This document shows, one piece after another, positions 24,448 to 29,939 of a DNA stretch of 29,939 nucleotides (within the stretch, counting starts at the first letter, position 1; each line of letters begins with the position of its first letter). The DNA is taken from the NCBI GenBank assembly GCA_905234775.1, contig CAJOJC010000020.1:1-29939 (forward strand). Reading direction: 5' to 3'. The stretch is from an uncultured Bacteroidales bacterium (GTDB lineage: Bacteria; Bacteroidota; Bacteroidia; Bacteroidales; UBA932). Below the pieces are notes generated by a model, which was not told the origin of the DNA, searched no databases, and worked only from the letters and a program-made list of their open reading frames with translations. The translations under genes were made by a program, and so were the position numbers.

Positions 24448-25332
24448 ATGAAACGCAGTTTAATACTTTTTGCAGCGGCCGTTTTATGCGCCGCCTCATG
24501 CGGTTCGGCCGGAGTCTACTCCGAGGCGAACCGTTTTCAGGACGGAATCTACTACAAACCTAACCCTCGGGCAGACAACAGCGAACCTAAATCGGAAGAA
24601 GAATTCCGTTATCGCGCCTCGCTCGACAATTTCTCCCACGAAACCGATTCTACGATGAGCGGATCGAGTGATTACTGGGAATACGATTATCCGTACAGAT
24701 TCTGGCGCCCTTATCATTGGGGCTGGAGCTCTCGCTGGAGCTACTACTATGACTGGGGCTATCCCTATTACTGGGGAAGCCCGTATTACTATGGCTGGTA
24801 CGATCCCTGGGATTACTGGGGGTACGGCTGGTACGACCCTTACTATTATCGTTATCCCTACTACGGCTGGGGCTACGGCCGCCCGTATTACGGCTATTCG
24901 CATAGCGGATCTTATGCCCGCAGGGAGGGCTCCGCTACGTCCGGCCGCTACTACCGTTCGGGATCCTCGGCCTACGTCAGTAGATCCCAAACAGCTTCCG
25001 CCGCCGCCCAGCGCGATATCGACCGCCTGAAGGCCAGTCGCAATGTCCCCAGGACCAGCTCCGTGAATAGGGAAATCAGTTATCCGGAGACCTACAATTA
25101 CCGCACTACGTCTGCAACGCGCGCGAGGTCTTCTGCATCTTATAACAGCGGCCACTCAGACGCGACGCCCCGCAGTTACGACAATTCCTCGTCTTCTTCC
25201 CGCTCGAGTTCCAGCAGCAGAAGCAGCAGTGGTTATTCCGGCGGAGGTTCTTCATATAGCGGCGGCGGTGGCGGTCACAGCTCCCACAGCAGCGGCGGTA
25301 GTACATCACACGGTGGCGGTGGACGCAGATAA
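24448..25332 (+). CDS. Tyr/Trp/Gly-rich lipoprotein of low complexity
   Basis: This 294-aa protein has a lipoprotein signal (MKRSLILFAAAVLCAASC, Cys18). Residues about 70-152 are dominated by Tyr, Trp, Gly, Pro and Asp, with GWYDP appearing twice and runs such as DPYYYRYPYYGWGYG. A short Arg/Ala/Ser region follows. The last 60-70 residues are almost only Ser, Gly, Arg, His and Tyr. It is probably anchored in the envelope and exposed, perhaps structural or adhesive. I know of no function for similar low-complexity Bacteroidales lipoproteins. It heads the operon that continues with an OmpP1-like gene and lpxD. Confidence 0.8.
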   Translation: MKRSLILFAAAVLCAASCGSAGVYSEANRFQDGIYYKPNPRADNSEPKSEEEFRYRASLDNFSHETDSTMSGSSDYWEYDYPYRFWRPYHWGWSSRWSYYYDWGYPYYWGSPYYYGWYDPWDYWGYGWYDPYYYRYPYYGWGYGRPYYGYSHSGSYARREGSATSGRYYRSGSSAYVSRSQTASAAAQRDIDRLKASRNVPRTSSVNREISYPETYNYRTTSATRARSSASYNSGHSDATPRSYDNSSSSSRSSSSSRSSSGYSGGGSSYSGGGGGHSSHSSGGSTSHGGGGRR

Positions 25333-25343
25333 AACAAACTGAA

Positions 25344-27005
25344 ATGAGAAAGACAATTATAACCCTCACCGCAGCTTTGGCGGTGTGTTTCGCAGCGGGC
25401 GCACAGTCTATGTACGACGCCTATCTTTTCTGCGAGAACGATTATATAGGATCGGCTAAATCGGCCGGTCTCTCCAACGCAGTTACAGCGTTGGGCGGAG
25501 ACCTCGGAACCATCGGAATCAACCCGGCGGGATCCGCCGTAGCCGGTTACTCCCAGCTTATGATTACTCCCGCCCTGAGTATATCAGTAGGGAGGACACA
25601 CTACGCCCTCAGTCCGAGCAGCCCTTATCAGTTCGGTCAGAATACCGTCAATCCGGCCTTTAAGCTCCCTAACCTCGGCTTAAGTACGCGTTACGACGTA
25701 GACGGAGATTTCCTCAGGGCCTTCACCTTCGCTTTCGTAATCAATACTACTCAGGACTATAATTCGAAGATGGTCAGTTCCGGCCGCAACCCTATGTCTT
25801 CCCGCTTCGGTGAGATGGCAGCAGCGGCTACGGATCTGAATATCGCTCCGGCAGACCTGTCCGGTGCCGTGATTAGCAGCATCGAGGCGCAGGAGAATGC
25901 CACCGATATCGGGCTCATCAATTCCTTCGGTACCAACAACGAATACGTAGGCTGCGCTGAGGTCCTTTCAGACAAAGGAGACAAGTTCGTCCCGAGCGAT
26001 CTTATCCAAACCTCTACCGTAACCCATCTCGGCTCAAGAAGAGACATGATCCTCAATTTCGGTTTCAACATGAGGGATCGCCTCTTCCTGGGTTTCAACC
26101 TCGGCTTCCCGATTGTGGATTATTCGAACGTGGAGAATGTCTCCGAAGTGGCGGCCACGGTCGAGGATTTCCCCGTATCGTTTACATATGCGGATTCCAG
26201 CACTGAAGATACTTACTTCAGCGACGCGGCCTATCGTTATAACTATCACGCTTCAGTTTCCGGAGTATATCTCAAGGCCGGTATGATCTGGCTGCCGACC
26301 AACAGCCTCAGGCTCGGTTTGGCCTATCAGACAAGAACCGATATGACGGTGGACGAGAGCTGGCAACACAGCGGTAAGGTCCACTACGACAACGGTAAGA
26401 GCTTCAGCGGTTCCGGCGAAGAAGGATGGTACAGGTATACACTCATGGCCCCGAGCGTTTTGGACGCCGGTCTTGCATGGACTTTCGGTCGCAGCGGCCT
26501 CGTGAGCTTCGACTATGAGCTGGTATCATACGGCAGGATGGAGCTTCAGACGGTAGACGGAGACGAAGAAGAGTATGCTTTCGACAACGCCCGTATCGGC
26601 GCGTTCAGCGGCCCCTCACACAACTTCCGCCTCGGAACCGAGTTCAACGTAGGCAGCGCCCTCGTCCTCAGGGCCGGAGCCTCGATGAAGACTTGTCCCG
26701 AGAAGTACTATACAGACGCTACCGGAAAGAGCATCACTTACGACAACTACGACGACGATTATTATCTCGGCAGGAAGACCCTTCCCGCTGCAGCAAGCTA
26801 CTATAAAGACTTTGTCTGGGGCGGTTCCCTGGGCCTAGGTTTCAATCCTGCAGGTTCGTTCTTCGCGGACTTCGCCCTTAAAGGAACCCTTTATCCCGGA
26901 ACCGTTTTCCAGCCCTACGCAGATTATTCAACTCTATATTCTCCCCGCATCAGCCAGAGAAGGCTGCTCTGCGCCGCATTGCTTACCATCGGTTGGAGAT
27001 TTTAA
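25344..27005 (+). CDS. OmpP1/FadL-like outer-membrane protein
   Basis: This 553-aa protein has a signal peptide (MRKTIITLTAALAVCFAAGAQ). The start of the mature part, SAKSAGLSNAVTALGGDLGTIGINPAGSAV, is the usual opening of Bacteroidota OmpP1/FadL-like proteins (a plug-forming N-terminal segment with the 'NPAG' turn). Strand-rich sequence continues to LLTIGWRF with a terminal Phe. Such proteins may pass hydrophobic molecules through the outer membrane; the substrate here is unknown. It lies 11 bp after the Tyr-rich lipoprotein gene and 9 bp before lpxD. Confidence 0.83.
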   Translation: MRKTIITLTAALAVCFAAGAQSMYDAYLFCENDYIGSAKSAGLSNAVTALGGDLGTIGINPAGSAVAGYSQLMITPALSISVGRTHYALSPSSPYQFGQNTVNPAFKLPNLGLSTRYDVDGDFLRAFTFAFVINTTQDYNSKMVSSGRNPMSSRFGEMAAAATDLNIAPADLSGAVISSIEAQENATDIGLINSFGTNNEYVGCAEVLSDKGDKFVPSDLIQTSTVTHLGSRRDMILNFGFNMRDRLFLGFNLGFPIVDYSNVENVSEVAATVEDFPVSFTYADSSTEDTYFSDAAYRYNYHASVSGVYLKAGMIWLPTNSLRLGLAYQTRTDMTVDESWQHSGKVHYDNGKSFSGSGEEGWYRYTLMAPSVLDAGLAWTFGRSGLVSFDYELVSYGRMELQTVDGDEEEYAFDNARIGAFSGPSHNFRLGTEFNVGSALVLRAGASMKTCPEKYYTDATGKSITYDNYDDDYYLGRKTLPAAASYYKDFVWGGSLGLGFNPAGSFFADFALKGTLYPGTVFQPYADYSTLYSPRISQRRLLCAALLTIGWRF

Positions 27006-27014
27006 TAACAAAAC

Positions 27015-28001
27015 ATGAAATTTACAGCAAAGGAACTCGCCGAAGTACTCAAGGGAACCGTTGAAGGCGACCCGCAGGCGACAGTAAGTACGTTCGCAAA
27101 GATTGAGCACGGAAAACCAGGAGAACTCTGTTTCTTCGCAAATCCTAAATACGAACACTACGTCTATACCAGCAAAGCATCTATCCTGCTGGTAAACAAA
27201 GACTTCCAACCGAAAGAAGCCGTAACTCCAACCCTCGTCAGGGTAGAGAATGCATACGATGCACTCGCCGAGCTGCTCGCCTATGTAAAGTCTCAGCACA
27301 AATCGTACAGGCGCCATCGCGGCCGCTGCCGTATAGCCTTCAGCTCGAAGATCGGGAAGAAGGTCTGGATCGGCGATTTCGTAACGATCGGTAAGAAAAC
27401 GACTATCGGCGACTGTACAAAGATCTACGACAACGTTACAATCGGAGCCAACGTCAAGATAGGGGAGAAGTGTATCATCTATCCCGGAGCCCATATCTTC
27501 TCTGATACTGTAGTGGGAGACAGGACTATCCTCCATGCAGGTTGCATCATCGGAGACGACGGCTTCGGAAACGCCCTTCAGCCGGACGGCAGTTGGAAGA
27601 AAATCGAGCATGTCGGCAATGTCATCATCGGCAATGACGTAGAGGTCGGTTCCAACGCCACCATCGACAAAGCCCCGATGGAGTCTACCATCATTGAAGA
27701 CGGCGTCAGGATAGACAACCTCTGCCTGATTGCCCATAATGTTGTGGTCGGAAAGAATACCGCCATGGCGGGTCAGAGCGGAATCGCAGGCTCGGCAGTA
27801 ATAGGCGAAGGCTGTATCATCGCCGGTCAGGCGGGTATAGTCGGCCACATAAAGGTCGCAGACCACACTACCATTGCGGCGCAGGCCGGAGTAATTGGCA
27901 ACGTCCGCAAGAGCGGAGAGGTCCTGCTCGGCATGCCTGCTATCCCGAGCTCAACTTTTATGCGTGCTTACGCAAAGTTTAAGGCAAGTGGTGAGGAATA
28001 A
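27015..28001 (+). CDS. lpxD: UDP-3-O-acylglucosamine N-acyltransferase
   Basis: This 328-aa enzyme adds the second 3-hydroxyacyl chain in lipid A synthesis, on the cytoplasmic face. It has an N-terminal uridine-binding domain (about 1-100), then left-handed beta-helix hexapeptide repeats such as VTIGKKTTIGDCTKI. The catalytic His is in IAHNVVVG (His241). GDDGFGNAL (180-188) is also typical. Length is near normal. It precedes lpxC by 32 bp, and lpxC has its own promoter box in that gap. Confidence 0.96.
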   Translation: MKFTAKELAEVLKGTVEGDPQATVSTFAKIEHGKPGELCFFANPKYEHYVYTSKASILLVNKDFQPKEAVTPTLVRVENAYDALAELLAYVKSQHKSYRRHRGRCRIAFSSKIGKKVWIGDFVTIGKKTTIGDCTKIYDNVTIGANVKIGEKCIIYPGAHIFSDTVVGDRTILHAGCIIGDDGFGNALQPDGSWKKIEHVGNVIIGNDVEVGSNATIDKAPMESTIIEDGVRIDNLCLIAHNVVVGKNTAMAGQSGIAGSAVIGEGCIIAGQAGIVGHIKVADHTTIAAQAGVIGNVRKSGEVLLGMPAIPSSTFMRAYAKFKASGEE

Positions 28002-28014
28002 CGAAAAGTTTTCC

Positions 28015-28022
28015 TATCTTTG
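28015..28022 (+). promoter_or_regulatory. -7 promoter box for lpxC
   Basis: TATCTTTG matches TAnnTTTG, 11 bp before the lpxC ATG, giving a leader of about 6 nt. Read-through from lpxD is also likely, so lpxC may have two sources of transcript. Confidence 0.55.
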
Positions 28023-28033
28023 CCGCCACTTTT

Positions 28034-28939
28034 ATGAAACAGCACACACTTTCAAAGATATACTCCTTCGAGGGGAAGGGTCTTCATACGGGCTTGTATG
28101 CCAATATGCAGATCTGTCCGGCTCCCGTTAACACCGGTATCCGGTTTATCAGGACCGACCTCCCCAAGATCCACGGCCATGAAGCATACGCAGACGCCGT
28201 GGCGGAGAATGTCTCGAAGACCGCCCGCAGTACTACGATAAGCGGTGCGGGTGTGACTGTAAGTACGGTAGAACACCTGCTTTCCGCCCTTACCGGTCTG
28301 GGCATAGACAATGCCTTTGTCCGTATTAACAACAGGGAAGTGCCCATCCTGGACGGCAGCGCGAAGCCTTATGTAGACGCTATCGCAAAAGACGGTGCTG
28401 TAGAGCAGGAAGAAGACAGGAAGTGGATAGAGGTGAGCGAGGTAGTGGAGTATAAAACCCCCAAGACCGGCTCCTGGATAAGGATCGAGCCCGCCGACAC
28501 CCTTTCTGTCGAATCTACTATCGATTTCAATTCCCAGGTTCTTGGAGTACAGACGGTTAAGTGGGATCCTTCCGTAGATTATGTCAAGGAAATAGCTCCC
28601 TGCAGGACCTTCTGCTTCCTCCACGAAGTGCTCGGAATGTTGATGGCCGGCCTGGTCAAGGGCGGCGATCTCGGAAATGCGATCGTGATAGTCGAGAAAC
28701 CGGTGAGCAAGCTCAGGATGCGCATCATCAGGCGTATCCTCCGCCAGCCCAACCTCTCAGTGACTGAGAGCGGTTATCTCAACCACATCGAGCTCCGTTT
28801 CCCGGACGAGTGCGGTCGCCACAAAATGCTCGACCTCCTTGGAGACCTCAGGCTCTGCGGCGGCTTCCTGAAGGCTAAAGTGACTGCCTACAAGCCCGGC
28901 CACAGTATCAACACCAAAGTTGCACAAATGATAAAGTAA
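28034..28939 (+). CDS. lpxC: UDP-3-O-acyl-GlcNAc deacetylase, not fused to FabZ
   Basis: This 301-aa zinc enzyme performs the committed step of lipid A synthesis. The three zinc ligands are visible: His81 in VEHLLSA, His263 and Asp267 in HKMLD. A further conserved His290 is in KPGHSIN, and VKGGDLGNAIVI is typical. In most Bacteroidota lpxC is fused to fabZ (about 460 aa). Here the protein ends 11 residues after His290, and lpxA follows 6 bp later with no fabZ between. The DNA at the end looks clean, so this seems a real single-domain LpxC; fabZ must be elsewhere in the genome. Confidence 0.95.
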   Translation: MKQHTLSKIYSFEGKGLHTGLYANMQICPAPVNTGIRFIRTDLPKIHGHEAYADAVAENVSKTARSTTISGAGVTVSTVEHLLSALTGLGIDNAFVRINNREVPILDGSAKPYVDAIAKDGAVEQEEDRKWIEVSEVVEYKTPKTGSWIRIEPADTLSVESTIDFNSQVLGVQTVKWDPSVDYVKEIAPCRTFCFLHEVLGMLMAGLVKGGDLGNAIVIVEKPVSKLRMRIIRRILRQPNLSVTESGYLNHIELRFPDECGRHKMLDLLGDLRLCGGFLKAKVTAYKPGHSINTKVAQMIK

Positions 28940-28945
28940 GATATT

Positions 28946-29758
28946 ATGACTAACATCCATCCGCTTGCTACCGTCCATCCGGGCGCGAAACTCGGCGACA
29001 ACGTCGAGGTCGGACCTTACGCCTTCATCGACGACAACGTCGAGATCGGAGACGGCTGCAAGATATATCCCCATGCCACAATCTTCTCGTATGTGAAGAT
29101 GGGTAAAGACTGCACGGTCTTCCCGGGCGCCGTCGTGGGCGCGATCCCTCAGGACCTTAAGTTCGACGGTGAGGTTACCTATGTTGAGATCGGCGACCGC
29201 GTCAACATCCGCGAATGCGCTACCATCAACCGTGGAACCAAAGCCAGCGGAAAGGGCGTGACCCGCATCGGAAACGATGTCCTCATCATGTCGTACGTCC
29301 ATGTAGCACACGACTGTACGGTGGGTAACCACTGCATCTTCGTCAGCTACGTAGGAATCGCAGGCGAGACAGACGTAGACGACTGGGCCATCCTCGGAGG
29401 CAGCACCGTCGTTCATCAGTTCTCCCGCATCGGAAAACATGCGATGGTCGGCGGAGGAAGCAAGGTCAACAAAGACATCCCTCCGTATTCGCTGTGTGGC
29501 CGTGAGCCTATCTGCTACGCCGGTGTCAATATCGTCGGCCTTCGCAGGCGCGGTTTCGAATCCGATACCGTCCGCATGATCAAGGACATCTACGACACTA
29601 TCTACTACCAGGGCAACAACGTCACCGACGGACTTGCAAAGGTAGAGGCCGGTTTCCCGGATACTCCTGAGAAGTTCGAGATTATCAACTTCATCCGCAA
29701 CTCGAAGCGCGGCATCGTCCGCGGAAACGACGTCACTGAAAAGGGCGCCATCGAATAA
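28946..29758 (+). CDS. lpxA: UDP-GlcNAc O-acyltransferase
   Basis: This 270-aa left-handed beta-helix enzyme performs the first acylation of lipid A synthesis in the cytosol, and forms trimers in known structures. The hexapeptide repeats begin at once (IHPLATVHPGAKLGDNVEVG). The catalytic His is in VAHDCTVGN (His122), and GAIPQDLKF (65-73) is characteristic. A helical C-terminal domain follows. It lies 6 bp after lpxC in a lipid A operon and 3 bp before a WbqC-family gene. Confidence 0.97.
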   Translation: MTNIHPLATVHPGAKLGDNVEVGPYAFIDDNVEIGDGCKIYPHATIFSYVKMGKDCTVFPGAVVGAIPQDLKFDGEVTYVEIGDRVNIRECATINRGTKASGKGVTRIGNDVLIMSYVHVAHDCTVGNHCIFVSYVGIAGETDVDDWAILGGSTVVHQFSRIGKHAMVGGGSKVNKDIPPYSLCGREPICYAGVNIVGLRRRGFESDTVRMIKDIYDTIYYQGNNVTDGLAKVEAGFPDTPEKFEIINFIRNSKRGIVRGNDVTEKGAIE

Positions 29759-29761
29759 GGT

Positions 29762-29939
29762 ATGCTGCTTTCGAGCGCATACTTCCCCCCTACAGAGTAC
29801 TTTGCCGTCATGGCGAGGTACTCTGTTCGTATCGACCCGTCCGAAAACTATCAGAAACAGACCTACCGCAACCGCTGCCGTATCCTGACTTCAAACGGGG
29901 TCGAGGACCTGAGGGTGCCGATCGTCCATGACGGACGCC
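29762..29939 (+). CDS. WbqC-family protein, 3' end cut by the window
   Basis: The first 59 codons are visible. The opening MLLSSAYFPPTEYFAVM and, further on, ENYQKQTYRNRCRILTSNG then LRVPI match the WbqC family (PF08889), often found near surface polysaccharide and lipid genes. It starts 3 bp after the lpxA stop, so it is probably the next operon gene. Family function is poorly defined; a role in envelope polysaccharide modification is inferred from context only. Confidence 0.8.
   Translation, partial: MLLSSAYFPPTEYFAVMARYSVRIDPSENYQKQTYRNRCRILTSNGVEDLRVPIVHDGR

Noticed and set aside
24496..25155. A 219-codon - strand frame rich in Ile/Val/Arg opposite the Tyr-rich lipoprotein
   Set aside because: Its odd composition is the complement of the Tyr/Trp/Gly codons. 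The + frame has a signal peptide, lipobox and SD sequence.
25150..25332. Ser/Gly codon repeats as a DNA tandem repeat or CRISPR-like array
   Set aside because: The repeats are irregular, in frame and explained by a low-complexity protein tail; there are no constant repeat units with spacers.
26934..28624. Antisense open frames (310 and 190 codons) over lpxD and lpxC
   Set aside because: lpxD and lpxC carry all catalytic residues in the + frames; the antisense products look random and lack promoters.

Overview
The window reads as Bacteroidales DNA, probably assembled from a gut or rumen community. Evidence: repeated TAnnTTTG promoter boxes (the Bacteroidota -7 consensus), mostly no Shine-Dalgarno sequence, an archaeal/eukaryal-type ProS, OmpP1/FadL-like and DUF3078 outer-membrane proteins, DUF2207 plus LemA, and a Gram-negative lipid A cluster. 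I see no rRNA, tRNA, CRISPR array, insertion sequence, prophage or integrase. No gap between genes exceeds about 105 bp.

Left part (1 to about 11,200, all genes on +): a tightly packed unit. It encodes a polyamine-type ABC transporter (potA cut by the window edge, potB, potC, potD), a 946-aa secreted TPR protein translationally coupled to a 580-aa beta-barrel-like outer-membrane protein, a Na+/phosphate cotransporter with a PhoU-like tail that is broken by a frameshift, and a TrpB2-type tryptophan synthase beta chain. Leucine is written mostly TTG/TTA here.

Inside the trpB-like gene, between about 11,151 and 11,274, codon style changes abruptly: leucine becomes CTC/CTT, and AGG arginine codons are common downstream. 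The two sides look like different Bacteroidales genomes joined inside one conserved gene. An assembly chimera is the simplest explanation; intragenic recombination is the alternative. Statements linking the two halves should be treated with care.

Right part (about 11,275 to the end). On the - strand, chorismate mutase, a class I-alpha DAHP synthase and a lipoprotein form the start of the aromatic pathway. Divergent from them are an S41-fold lipoprotein, LemA and a DUF2207 membrane protein. Next come a small outer-membrane protein and hisS on -, sppA on + from back-to-back promoters, and proS-DUF3078-tilS on -. A final + unit carries a Tyr/Trp/Gly-rich lipoprotein, an OmpP1/FadL-like protein, lpxD, lpxC, lpxA and the start of a WbqC-family gene. 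lpxD, lpxC and lpxA supply early lipid A steps, so envelope biogenesis is the main theme of this end.

I found no clearly new defence or mobile system. The points most worth checking are the trpB composition break, the deletion-type frameshift in the Na/Pi gene, an LpxC without the FabZ fusion usual in Bacteroidota, a perfect 13-bp hairpin in the aro promoter region, and the coupled TPR/beta-barrel pair.
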